DNA from: Bacillus cereus G9842
GTDB taxonomy: Bacteria; Bacillota; Bacilli; Bacillales; Bacillaceae_G
Assembly: GCF_000021305.1 (NCBI RefSeq)
Contig: NC_011772.1
Coordinates: 5,182,001-5,246,000, forward strand
Length of the DNA: 64,000 nucleotides
Direction: 5' to 3'
A program made the translations under genes and the position numbers. Of the stretch, positions 32,177 to 40,916 are shown piece after piece. Position 1 is the first letter of the stretch, and every line of letters starts with the position of its first letter. The notes beneath the pieces were generated by a model. The model was not told where the DNA came from and did no database searches. It saw nothing but the letters and a program-made list of their open reading frames with translations.

Positions 32177-34288
32177 CTACATCGCTTCTTTTTTCTGTCC
32201 GATAACAGATCGTTCTAAAATCTCTGTCACATCAAGAGTTTGAACTTTTTCTTCTACCTCTTTCGCTTTCGTGCCATCACTGATCATCGTTAAGCAATAT
32301 GGACAACCTGTACCGATAATGGATGGCTGTACAGCTAATGCTTGTTCTGTACGAGCAACGTTAATACGAGAGCCTGTTGTTTCTTCCATCCACATTAAGC
32401 CACCACCTGCGCCACAACACATTCCAGTCTCACGGTTACGTGCCATTTCTACAAGATTCACTCCAGGAATCGCTTTCAAAATGTCACGTGGCGCTTCGTA
32501 CACTTCGTTGTATCTTCCTAAATAACAGGAATCATGGTACGTAACTGTTTCTTCAATAGCATGAACAGGCTTTAAACGCCCTTCTTTCACCCACTGGGCT
32601 AACAATTCTGTATGATGATAGACTTCTGCTTGCAAGCCAAAGTCCGGATACTCATTTTTAAATGTGTTATAAGCATGAGGATCAATCGTAACGATTTTCT
32701 TCACTCCTGCCTTTTCAAATTCTTCGATATTCTTTGTCGCCATCTCTTGGAATACAAATTCATTTCCGAGGCGACGTGGTGTATCTCCAGAATTCTTTTC
32801 TTTATTACCGAGAATTGCGAATGAAATGCCTGCTTCGTTCATTAACTTCGCAAATGATATTGCAATCTTCTGACTACGGTTGTCGTATGATCCCATTGAA
32901 CCAACCCAGAATAAATACTCGAATTCCTCACCAGCTTTTGATTTTTCTTTTACAGTTGGAACTGTTACTTCGTCATCACCTTGGCGCCATGTTTCACGCT
33001 CTTTACGGTTCAGACCCCACGGATTTCCTTGACGCTCGATGTTTGTCATCGCGCGTTGTGCTTCCGCGTCCATTTTTCCTTCTGTTAAAACGAGATATCG
33101 ACGTAAATCAATAATTTTGTCAACATGCTCATTCATAACTGGACATTGATCTTCACAGTTACGACACGTTGTACATGCCCAAATCTCTTCTTCTGTAATA
33201 ACATCTCCGATTAAACTCGGATCGTAAGCGAGCGTTGTAGCCGCTGATTCTTGTTGTCCTTTTCCAGCTGCCATCATCGCTAACTGATTTCCTTGTGTAT
33301 TATTGAAGGCAACTACTGGAACCCACGGTGCTTTTGATGTTACCGCAGCCCCTTTATCAGTTAAATGATCGCGAAGTTTTAATATTAAGTCCATCGGCGA
33401 TAACATTTTCCCTGTGCCTGTTGCTGGACACATATTTGTACAACGGCCACACTCTACACAAGCGTATAAGTCAATAAGTTGATTTTGTCTAAAGTCTTCA
33501 ATTTTACCAACACCAAATGTTTCTTGTGTTTCATCTTCAAAATCAATCTTTTCAAGCTTCCCTGGATTTGAAATACGACCGAAAAATACATTAGCTGGTC
33601 CCGCAATTAAATGCGCATGTTTTGATTGTGGAACATACACTAAAAACGTTAACAAAATTAGTAAATGCACCCACCAAGAGAAATAGAACACTGAAATGGC
33701 TACGGTTTCATTTATCCCGCTAAAAACGTAAGCGATTGCAGAAGCAATTGGTTCACTCCATGAAAGCTCCTCGCCATGCCATATAAGTCCCATACCGTTA
33801 CCAAGTAGCACAGAGATCATTAAACCACCGATAAAGATAAGAACAAGACCTGATTTGAAGTTACGTTTTAAACGAACAAGCTTTTCTACATAACGTCTAT
33901 GAAAAGCCCAAAATACTGCAATTAAAATAACAAGTGTGACAATTTCCTGGAAGAATGTAAATGCAGGGTATAGTGGTCCAAGTGGAAGATGTGATCCTGG
34001 TGCGAGTCCTTTCCAAACGAAGTCAATTGCTCCAAATTGGACAAGAATAAATCCGTAAAAGAACATAACGTGAATGATGCCGCTTTTCTTATCTTTCAGC
34101 AGCTTTTTCTGACCGAAAACATTGACCTTAAGAAGATCCCAACGCTCTTTAAAACGACGGTCAAATTCAATTTTTTTTCCTAATTGTATGTAGGCTATTC
34201 TCGTCCGTATAAGATATACAAACAAATATCCTGCATAAGCAATAACAGCAATGGCAGCCAGCCAATTAATGATCAGTAAGCTATTCAT
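32177..34288 (-). CDS. fadF: FadF-like (Fe-S)-binding membrane oxidoreductase
   Basis: A 703-aa protein starting at the ATG at 34288 (MNSLLIINWLAAIAV); the 17 extra upstream codons lack support. An N-terminal membrane part has about five helices. Two 4Fe-4S clusters are formed by CVECGRCTNMCP and CTTCRNCEDQCP. The C-terminal cysteine-rich CCG domain has CCGAGGG and GCPYC, as in HdrD/GlpC-type subunits. Probably passes electrons from acyl-CoA dehydrogenase/ETF to the membrane quinone pool. B. subtilis FadF (YwjF) heads the equivalent fadF-acdA-rpoE cluster. Confidence 0.88.
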   Translation of the reverse strand: MNSLLIINWLAAIAVIAYAGYLFVYLIRTRIAYIQLGKKIEFDRRFKERWDLLKVNVFGQKKLLKDKKSGIIHVMFFYGFILVQFGAIDFVWKGLAPGSHLPLGPLYPAFTFFQEIVTLVILIAVFWAFHRRYVEKLVRLKRNFKSGLVLIFIGGLMISVLLGNGMGLIWHGEELSWSEPIASAIAYVFSGINETVAISVFYFSWWVHLLILLTFLVYVPQSKHAHLIAGPANVFFGRISNPGKLEKIDFEDETQETFGVGKIEDFRQNQLIDLYACVECGRCTNMCPATGTGKMLSPMDLILKLRDHLTDKGAAVTSKAPWVPVVAFNNTQGNQLAMMAAGKGQQESAATTLAYDPSLIGDVITEEEIWACTTCRNCEDQCPVMNEHVDKIIDLRRYLVLTEGKMDAEAQRAMTNIERQGNPWGLNRKERETWRQGDDEVTVPTVKEKSKAGEEFEYLFWVGSMGSYDNRSQKIAISFAKLMNEAGISFAILGNKEKNSGDTPRRLGNEFVFQEMATKNIEEFEKAGVKKIVTIDPHAYNTFKNEYPDFGLQAEVYHHTELLAQWVKEGRLKPVHAIEETVTYHDSCYLGRYNEVYEAPRDILKAIPGVNLVEMARNRETGMCCGAGGGLMWMEETTGSRINVARTEQALAVQPSIIGTGCPYCLTMISDGTKAKEVEEKVQTLDVTEILERSVIGQKKEAM

Positions 34289-34375
34289 TTTTATGCTACC
34301 CCTCTCTTTGTAAGCCCTCTTTCTTTTTAGAATCTTCAAAAATATATAATTTTCTGAATTATATCCCCTACCCCC

Positions 34376-34403
34376 ATTATATAATGAGTGAGCATTCAGT
34401 CAA
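34376..34403 (-). promoter_or_regulatory. fadF promoter with FadR-like operator
   Basis: TTGACT (34403-34398), 16-bp spacer and TATAAT (34381-34376) on the minus strand. The imperfect palindrome TGAGTGAGCATTCAGTCA (34385-34402) covers the -35 and the spacer. It matches TGAATGANTANTCATTCA, the B. subtilis FadR box, at all but three defined positions. Repression relieved by long-chain acyl-CoA is the expected mode. Confidence 0.75.
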
Positions 34404-34461
34404 CAGTTTTTTGTTATAGAACAACACATTTTTTCATAAAGCTGTTTATTTCGGTGAAACT

Positions 34462-34630
34462 ATAAAGTGAAACTTTAATCTGTAGGGGTGGTTCATCCCC
34501 CACTGATTATTAGTTGAACCAATCGGGCTTTTACGGGCAGTTGATTTCCAAACTAACTTCTACTTATTCATCAGTTTTTGAAGTAGGAAGCTTACTGCCC
34601 GTTAAAGCGGGATAAAGTGAAACTTTAATC
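34462..34630. repeat. bcr1-like mobile repeat with adjacent fragment
   Basis: A 155-bp element (34462-34616) bounded by ATAAA, matching the element at 21778 in its conserved parts. Directly after the right ATAAA the first 14 internal bases are repeated, so ATAAAGTGAAACTTTAATC occurs at 34462-34480 and again at 34612-34630, exactly 150 bp apart. The rest of the 447-bp interval between the two divergent units holds the fadF promoter and nothing else I recognise. Confidence 0.85.
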
Positions 34631-34735
34631 AGTGCGACATACTATCCTCTGATGAAATTTATAATAACAACCGTGCTACCCGTATCATTTGTAACACACT
34701 GAAGGTGAAAAGAATGCGAAGGAGGGAATTCACTG

Positions 34736-35851
34736 ATGCTCTACTTATCTCTTTTGTTAATATCCGTTGCTCTTTGGATTACAATTGACCTTTCATACGG
34801 GAAAGATTTGTATGACGCCTTATTTACTGATATAAAACAAGCACAGCACCACATTCATATTTTATTCTTCATTGTAAAAAACGATAAAATCAGTCGTGAA
34901 TTTTTAAAGTTGCTGATTGATAAGGCTCAGGAAGGAATTGAAGTACGACTTTTACTTGATCGATTTGGCAGCCATTATTTATCAAACGAAGCTATTCGCT
35001 CCCTGCGAAAACATGGTGTATCTTTTTCATTTTGTCATAAGATAAAATTTCCTCTACTTTTCTTTTCTGCCAATCAAAGAAATCATAGAAAAATTACAGT
35101 GATTGATGGGAAAACTGGCTATATCGGGGGCTTTAATATCGGCGAAGAGTATCTAGGGCATAATGAATATTTAGGATTATGGCGAGACTATCATTTACGT
35201 CTTACAGGAGAAGGGGTTCAAGATTTACAAAAGCAATTTTTGCATGACTGGTTTGATGATACGAAACAGAATTTATTGGATGTTTCTCTTTATTTTCCAA
35301 AACAAAACCCAGGTACCATAATGCATCAATTTATTCCGACTGATGGTGCTTATTTACAGCATACTTTTTTACATTTAATTAACGGAGCAAAAAAAGAAAT
35401 CTGTATTGGTACACCATATTTCATTCCTGGAAAAAAAATTATGAATGCCTTATTAAAAGCAAGAGAGAGAGGGGTTCAAATCACAATTCTCGTTCCAGAA
35501 AAAGCTGATCACCCTCTCGTTCGAGAAGCAAAATTCCCGTACTGCCGAAAATTAATACAGGCTGGTTGCAATATTTACGCATTTCAACAAGGTTTTTTTC
35601 ACGCCAAAATTATTATAGTGGATGATGATATTTGTGATATTGGAACAGCAAACTTTGATATGAGAAGTTTATATATTAACCATGAAATAAACTGCCTGTT
35701 ATATAATAAACATTTCATTCGAACAGTAAAAAATAAATTCCATGAAGATCTAGAGAATGCATCCGTACTTTCCTATAGCGATGTAAACCCACCTTCTCTT
35801 ATCGATAGAGGAAAAGAATGGATTGGAACAATGCTTGCTTTCTTTTTATAG
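34736..35851 (+). CDS. Phospholipase D-family cardiolipin synthase-like protein
   Basis: A 371-aa membrane-anchored protein. One N-terminal hydrophobic segment (1-17) is followed by two HKD motifs: [17 protein letters not shown] (near residue 115) and [21 protein letters not shown] (near residue 290). Two HKD motifs and one anchor fit the cardiolipin synthase group (phosphatidylglycerol to cardiolipin). It is shorter than typical Cls (about 480-510 aa), with only one N-terminal helix, so a divergent phosphatidyltransferase is possible. GAAGGAGGG ribosome-binding site. Its end overlaps the frame before uvsE. Confidence 0.85.
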   Translation: MLYLSLLLISVALWITIDLSYGKDLYDALFTDIKQAQHHIHILFFIVKNDKISREFLKLLIDKAQEGIEVRLLLDRFGSHYLSNEAIRSLRKHGVSFSFCHKIKFPLLFFSANQRNHRKITVIDGKTGYIGGFNIGEEYLGHNEYLGLWRDYHLRLTGEGVQDLQKQFLHDWFDDTKQNLLDVSLYFPKQNPGTIMHQFIPTDGAYLQHTFLHLINGAKKEICIGTPYFIPGKKIMNALLKARERGVQITILVPEKADHPLVREAKFPYCRKLIQAGCNIYAFQQGFFHAKIIIVDDDICDIGTANFDMRSLYINHEINCLLYNKHFIRTVKNKFHEDLENASVLSYSDVNPPSLIDRGKEWIGTMLAFFL

Positions 35852-35883
35852 GAAAGACAATGAATAAAAGAGGTGTATCTCAT

Positions 35884-36837
35884 ATGATTATGCGGTTTGG
35901 ATATGTCTCACATGCAATGGCACTCTGGGACTGTTCTCCTGCCAAAACAATGACGTTTACAAGCTTTAAGAAACTCAGCAAACAAGAGCGAGAAGACAAA
36001 TTGTACCATGTTATAAGGCAAAATTTAGAGCACACAATACGTATCCTTCATTACAATATAGCGCATGAAATCCCGCTATATCGCCTATCGTCTTCCATCG
36101 TCCCACTTGCAACACATCCCGAAGTCGAGTTTGACTATATTGGGGTATTCACACCACTTTGGCGTAAAATAGGGGCTTTAATTAAAGAACACAATTTACG
36201 AATAAGTTTTCATCCAAATCAATTTACTTTATTTACAAGTGACAAGCCACATATTACTACTAACGCTATTACGGATATGACTTATCATTATAAAATATTG
36301 GATGCTATAGGCATTGCAGATTCTTCTTACATTAATATTCATGTAGGTGGAGCCTATGGAAATAAAGAAAAGGCAATTGAGCGCTTCCATGAAAACATAA
36401 AAAAACTTCCTGCACATATAAAAAAACAAATGACCCTTGAAAACGATGATAAAACGTATACAACTTCTGAAACTTTATCAATTTGCCAAAAAGAAAATAT
36501 CCCATTTGTATTTGATTATCATCATCATATGGCCAATCTTTGCGAGCAACCACTAGAAGAGTTGCTTCCTGCAATTTTTGAAACTTGGTCACATACAAAT
36601 ATCTCTCCTAAAGTTCACATTTCCTCCCCAAGATCGGAAAAAGAATTTAGGGCTCATGCTGAATATATCGATTTAGAGTTTATTAAGCCCTTCTTACACG
36701 TTGCAAAAAAAAACAATCATAATTTCGATATTATGATTGAAAGTAAACAAAAAGACTTAGCACTATTCCGATTAATAGATGAACTTTCTGCTATAAGAGG
36801 CATTAAAAGAATAAGTGGTGCAATGTTACAGTGGTAA
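35884..36837 (+). CDS. uvsE: UV DNA damage endonuclease
   Basis: TIM-barrel endonuclease (UVDE family) of 317 aa that nicks 5' of UV photoproducts in an alternative excision-repair pathway. I start at the ATG at 35884 ([16 protein letters not shown]), after AGAGGTG. Metal-site segments are [46 protein letters not shown] and IMIESKQKD. It is a good candidate for spore or cell UV resistance. A terminator overlaps its last codons. Confidence 0.95.
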   Translation: MIMRFGYVSHAMALWDCSPAKTMTFTSFKKLSKQEREDKLYHVIRQNLEHTIRILHYNIAHEIPLYRLSSSIVPLATHPEVEFDYIGVFTPLWRKIGALIKEHNLRISFHPNQFTLFTSDKPHITTNAITDMTYHYKILDAIGIADSSYINIHVGGAYGNKEKAIERFHENIKKLPAHIKKQMTLENDDKTYTTSETLSICQKENIPFVFDYHHHMANLCEQPLEELLPAIFETWSHTNISPKVHISSPRSEKEFRAHAEYIDLEFIKPFLHVAKKNNHNFDIMIESKQKDLALFRLIDELSAIRGIKRISGAMLQW

Positions 36838-36860
36838 ATTGTAACTTTGCACCATTTTTT
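36817..36860 (+). terminator. Terminator of uvsE, overlapping its 3' end
   Basis: GGTGCAATGTTAC (36817-36829) pairs with GTAACTTTGCACC (36841-36853) with one mismatch, followed by ATTTTTTC. Confidence 0.75.
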
Positions 36861-36960
36861 CAAAAAAGTAATTTTTATAGTAAAAAACATCCTATTTTAT
36901 ATGCTATTATTTAAATTAGCATTCCCCCGAGATTCAACTTTATTGAAACGGAGTCATAAT

Positions 36961-39639
36961 ATGATTAATCAAAAAAAGTATGTACAATTTGTCATAATAT
37001 ACATATCTATATTTGCTCTTTGGATACTCTTTATTCCAAATGAGTCGCATATAAAGGAAATTGGGATTCTTTTCTTATTCTGTTTTGCTGCACTTTTTTC
37101 TTGCCACTGTTTATATAAAGCTATTAAAAAAATGAAACGCAGTGATAAACTATTTTGGATTTTATTACTATGCACTTGCCTATGTGGATTAGTTATGGAG
37201 ATAACCCTATTTCTTAGTTCGATTTCCATGCATAATCAATCTATATTTTCATATAAAGCATTACCTTTTTTTATCATACAATATATTTTGCTCTTTGTTG
37301 GATTTGCTATAAAGTTTATAAAAAATTACTCTATTAAGGGACTTTCTCAATTCTCATTCGATAGCATCTTTATTATTATTATGAACATTTATTTCACCTT
37401 AACTTTTATCTTAGATATTTCAAGCTTCCGCATGTTAACAAAGGACACTTGGATTTTAATTGGGTATTTTATTGCACAATCATTAGTAATTTACGCCGTT
37501 ATTAGCCTATATAGAAGAGAACAATATTCTTCTAGTAGAATCGCATTAATTATCGGTTTCACTATTATACTCGTATACGGTTATATTCATCTGTTTCAAT
37601 TGAATTTTGGGATGAAAACTTCCGCTGAAATTAATTATTTAATACACACTGCTTCTATTTTATTAATTGGACTTTCTTCCATACTATATATTTTGGATAA
37701 ACCAATGCAGCATGAAACGAAAGCAAAATATTATCGATTCGATTATATACGTTTTATACTACCTTATTTTAGTATAATTATTACTTTTTCTTTTATTATC
37801 ATTCAACCTTGGGATGATAAATTCATGTTAATCGGCCTCGTGTTATCACTTATTTTGTTATTCTTGCGGCAACTTTACATGTGGAAAGATAATCAAGCAC
37901 TAATCCATACATATGAACAGTTGACTACACAACTAGAGGGCGAAGTTGAAGAAGGTGCATTTGCATTATCAAAAAGTGAACAACGCTATAAATCTTTATT
38001 CGAAGATCATCCCGATGCCGTTTTCTCTTTAAATATGAATGGCATTTTTCAACAATCTAATAAGGCATGCGAAAGCTTATTTACTGCCTATTATTGCGAA
38101 GTGGCAAGCTATTCTCTGGTACACTTCATTGATTCAAAAGACCACGAACTACTTAAGAAGGCTTTACAAATTACAAAGGAAGGTAAGCCACAAACGTTAG
38201 AAGTTCGTACAAAAGAACAAGAAGGCTATTATTATTATCTCCATATTACACTTATCCCTACTTTTATAAACAAAGAAGTGGTCGGAATGTTTGGGATAGC
38301 GCGTGATATTACCACTTTATATGAAAAACAAAAACAAGTAGAACATTTAGCCTTTCACGATGCACTTACTGGATTACCAAATCGCCGAAAGTTCGAAAAA
38401 GATTTAAAAGCCATTTTGAATACAGCCCAAACTAACGCAAATGATGTCGCCGTCATGTTCCTTGATTTAGATCGATTTAAAAAAATTAACGATAGACTTG
38501 GTCATGACGTCGGAGATTTATTATTAATTGAAGTAGCAAACAGACTACGCGGTTGCTTGCGTTCAAAAGATGTCGTCGCTCGCCAAGGTGGAGATGAGTT
38601 TACCATTCTATTACCAGAAATGTACTCAGAAAAAAGTGCAATTTTTATAGCTGAACAGATTTTAACTATTTTAAACAAACCATTCTTCATTCAAGGCGAA
38701 GAACTCTCTATTACACCGAGTATCGGAATTGCGATGTATCCTGATTATGGAACTGATGTAAATGAGTTAATGAAAAATGCTGATATGGCTATGTACCGTG
38801 CGAAGGCAAATGGAAAAAACAGATTTGTTTTCTTCTCAAAAGAAATGAGTATCGCTCAAAATGAAATTCAATTCTTAGAAGGTGAACTTTCAAAAGCATT
38901 ACAACAAAATGAATTTTTCCTTGAATACCAACCACAAGTAAGCACAAAAACAAAAGAAATTATCGGTTTTGAAGCATTAATACGTTGGAAGCATCCAAAA
39001 CTCGGTATCGTATCTCCTGCCCAATTTATTCCTCTAGCAGAGGAAACTGGTTTTATTATTGAACTTGGTAATTGGATTTTACGTACTGCCTGTTTAGAGG
39101 CAAAAAGATGGCATAATCAAGGTTTTTCTCACTTAAAAGTTGGTGTGAATTTATCTGTTGTTCAATTTAACCATGCTGATTTAATCCCAACTATTTCAAA
39201 GGTGTTAGAAGAAACAGAACTGAAACCAGAAGCACTAGATATTGAAATTACGGAAAGCATCGCAATTAATCAAAATCAATCTGTAGTTGCAAAACTAGAA
39301 CAGCTTCAAAATCTCGGCATTCAAATTTCAATCGATGACTTTGGAACTGGTTATAGTTCTTTAGCTTATTTAACAAAATATCCAATCAACACATTAAAAA
39401 TTGCTCGAGAGTTTATTTGTGGAATTACAAATAGTCCTTTAGAAGAAGCAATTGTCTCTTCCATTATTACACTATCAAAAGAACTAAATTTAGAAGTGAT
39501 TGCAGAAGGTGTAGAAACGGAAGAAGAATGGGAATTTTTACATAGACAAAATTGTGATCACATTCAAGGATTCTTTATTAGCAAACCTGTTTCTAGTAAA
39601 GACGTTTGGATGTTACTCCATAAAAAAACAACCGTCTAA
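36961..39639 (+). CDS. Membrane GGDEF-EAL (c-di-GMP turnover) protein
   Basis: An 892-aa protein starting at the ATG at 36961 (MINQKKYVQFVIIYIS) after CGGAG. Order: nine to ten membrane helices (about 1-315), a PAS domain (about 340-450), GGDEF (about 455-620) with an intact GGDEF in ARQGGDEFTILL and an I-site RSKD five residues upstream, then EAL (about 640-885) with EALIRWKHP and DDFGTGYSSLAYL. Both catalytic motifs look intact, so the protein may make and degrade c-di-GMP or switch between the two. The membrane sensor part is unassigned. Confidence 0.93.
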   Translation: MINQKKYVQFVIIYISIFALWILFIPNESHIKEIGILFLFCFAALFSCHCLYKAIKKMKRSDKLFWILLLCTCLCGLVMEITLFLSSISMHNQSIFSYKALPFFIIQYILLFVGFAIKFIKNYSIKGLSQFSFDSIFIIIMNIYFTLTFILDISSFRMLTKDTWILIGYFIAQSLVIYAVISLYRREQYSSSRIALIIGFTIILVYGYIHLFQLNFGMKTSAEINYLIHTASILLIGLSSILYILDKPMQHETKAKYYRFDYIRFILPYFSIIITFSFIIIQPWDDKFMLIGLVLSLILLFLRQLYMWKDNQALIHTYEQLTTQLEGEVEEGAFALSKSEQRYKSLFEDHPDAVFSLNMNGIFQQSNKACESLFTAYYCEVASYSLVHFIDSKDHELLKKALQITKEGKPQTLEVRTKEQEGYYYYLHITLIPTFINKEVVGMFGIARDITTLYEKQKQVEHLAFHDALTGLPNRRKFEKDLKAILNTAQTNANDVAVMFLDLDRFKKINDRLGHDVGDLLLIEVANRLRGCLRSKDVVARQGGDEFTILLPEMYSEKSAIFIAEQILTILNKPFFIQGEELSITPSIGIAMYPDYGTDVNELMKNADMAMYRAKANGKNRFVFFSKEMSIAQNEIQFLEGELSKALQQNEFFLEYQPQVSTKTKEIIGFEALIRWKHPKLGIVSPAQFIPLAEETGFIIELGNWILRTACLEAKRWHNQGFSHLKVGVNLSVVQFNHADLIPTISKVLEETELKPEALDIEITESIAINQNQSVVAKLEQLQNLGIQISIDDFGTGYSSLAYLTKYPINTLKIAREFICGITNSPLEEAIVSSIITLSKELNLEVIAEGVETEEEWEFLHRQNCDHIQGFFISKPVSSKDVWMLLHKKTTV

Positions 39640-39657
39640 ATAAGGCGGTTGTTTTTT
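39626..39657. terminator. Shared terminator of the GGDEF-EAL gene and papR
   Basis: AAAACAACCG and CGGTTGTTTT pair across an 11-nt loop, with T-runs on the plus strand and a usable U-run on the minus strand. It overlaps both stop-codon regions. Confidence 0.9.
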
Positions 39658-39802
39658 AAAACTCAAAAGGTAAATCTGCAGCTACTTGTACCTCTTGATC
39701 ATTATGAGAAATTATTTGACTTTTCTCTAATGTTGTATCACCTAATGAAATACCCCATGCCATTGCTAACGTTAATAAACTACCAATAAGTAATTTTTTC
39801 AT
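39656..39802 (-). CDS. papR: PapR, quorum-sensing signalling peptide precursor
   Basis: A 48-aa ORF directly downstream of plcR, starting MKKLLIGSLLTLAMAWGISL (secretion signal) and ending with the heptapeptide ADLPFEF. PapR is exported, processed outside the cell, re-imported by Opp and binds PlcR to activate the virulence regulon. The C-terminal LPFEF defines the specificity group. Its ribosome-binding site is GGTGATGG. A perfect PlcR box lies 56 bp upstream of the ATG, in the plcR-papR gap, so it is autoinduced. Confidence 0.95.
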   Translation of the reverse strand: MKKLLIGSLLTLAMAWGISLGDTTLEKSQIISHNDQEVQVAADLPFEF

Positions 39803-39857
39803 ATTCCATCACCCACATTTTTTACTTTTAATATATCATGAAAATTTATTCACATTG

Positions 39858-39873
39858 TATGCAATTATGCATA
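39858..39873 (-). promoter_or_regulatory. PlcR box upstream of papR
   Basis: TATGCAATTATGCATA matches the PlcR consensus TATGNAWWWWTNCATA at every position. Located between the plcR stop and papR. Confidence 0.92.
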
Positions 39874-39890
39874 TCCACTTTTTAGGTTGT

Positions 39891-40748
39891 TTATCTGCTG
39901 ATTTTATTTACGAGCGCTTCTTTATATGCATGCATTTCTAATATATCAAAAAAGAAACTTGCCTTCTTATATGCATCTTCAATCTCTGCCTCTTCATACT
40001 CCAACTTCCTTAGGCATTCACCTCTTTGATAATATAGCTGTCCAATTAATGCCATACTATTAATTCGGCATGATATTTCAATCGCTTTATTTACTTGATA
40101 AAGTGATTCTTCATATCGACTATCTAAGTATAATGCTTTTGCATGATTATACCTTACCTTCACGTCAAATTCTTCATTATCATGCAATGCCTCTAATTGT
40201 TTTAATATTTGTTCAAATAAATCAATACCCTTCTTCAAATAGCCATTTTCAGCATAAATGTTTGCAATTGCGTTTTCAATATAAAGATTCTGATATACAT
40301 CAATTCCTGTCAATTGTTGATTGAGCAATTTCTTTAATTCTAAAATACAATATTCGTAATCGACTTTTTTCAACACGTAAGCAGCTACATAATATTGCCA
40401 TTGAAGAAATTGCTGGAATTCAGGATGATATTCTTCCTTTTTCAGCTCATTCCATACTTTATTATAAATTTCTTTATATCTTTTTTGCTTACAAAGCATA
40501 ATGACTTGATCTTTAAACTGTTTTTTTCTTTCAATATCCGAATAAATGAGTACCTCATAAAAATGAATAATGGGAATTTGTAATTTCGCTGCAATACCTT
40601 GCAATATATCCATACTTGGGTATACTGCACCCGATTCAATTCTGCTTACTTCCGATTGATGACATATGTTCTCGGATAACTGTTTTTGTGTTAGTCCTCT
40701 TAACACTCTAATTTTTTTAATTTCACTTCCTAATTTCTCTGCTTGCAT
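39891..40748 (-). CDS. plcR: PlcR transcriptional activator of extracellular virulence factors
   Basis: RRNPP-family peptide-responsive regulator, full length at 285 aa. An N-terminal HTH (about 5-62; LTQKQLSENICHQSEVSRIE) is followed by TPR-type helical repeats that bind PapR. Activates secreted phospholipases, haemolysins and proteases at stationary phase. It lies divergent from nprB with a PlcR box between them and papR downstream. The intact frame argues against B. anthracis, in which plcR is truncated by a nonsense mutation. Confidence 0.96.
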   Translation of the reverse strand: MQAEKLGSEIKKIRVLRGLTQKQLSENICHQSEVSRIESGAVYPSMDILQGIAAKLQIPIIHFYEVLIYSDIERKKQFKDQVIMLCKQKRYKEIYNKVWNELKKEEYHPEFQQFLQWQYYVAAYVLKKVDYEYCILELKKLLNQQLTGIDVYQNLYIENAIANIYAENGYLKKGIDLFEQILKQLEALHDNEEFDVKVRYNHAKALYLDSRYEESLYQVNKAIEISCRINSMALIGQLYYQRGECLRKLEYEEAEIEDAYKKASFFFDILEMHAYKEALVNKISR

Positions 40749-40829
40749 ACTTACTCACCATCCCATTATAACAATCTAATTTTTTAAGTTGTCATACCAC
40801 TACAATAATGTGCATTCGACAATTTTTGA

Positions 40830-40845
40830 TATGAAATAATGCATA
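40830..40845. promoter_or_regulatory. PlcR box in the plcR-nprB intergenic region
   Basis: TATGAAATAATGCATA fits TATGNAWWWWTNCATA at all positions. It lies 71 bp before nprB and 81 bp before plcR, so it can serve nprB activation and plcR autoregulation. Confidence 0.93.
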
Positions 40846-40916
40846 ATATATATAAAATTCGGCAAATTTTTCATACAATTCATCTCACATACAATAATAG
40901 ATTAGGAGTGTTATAG

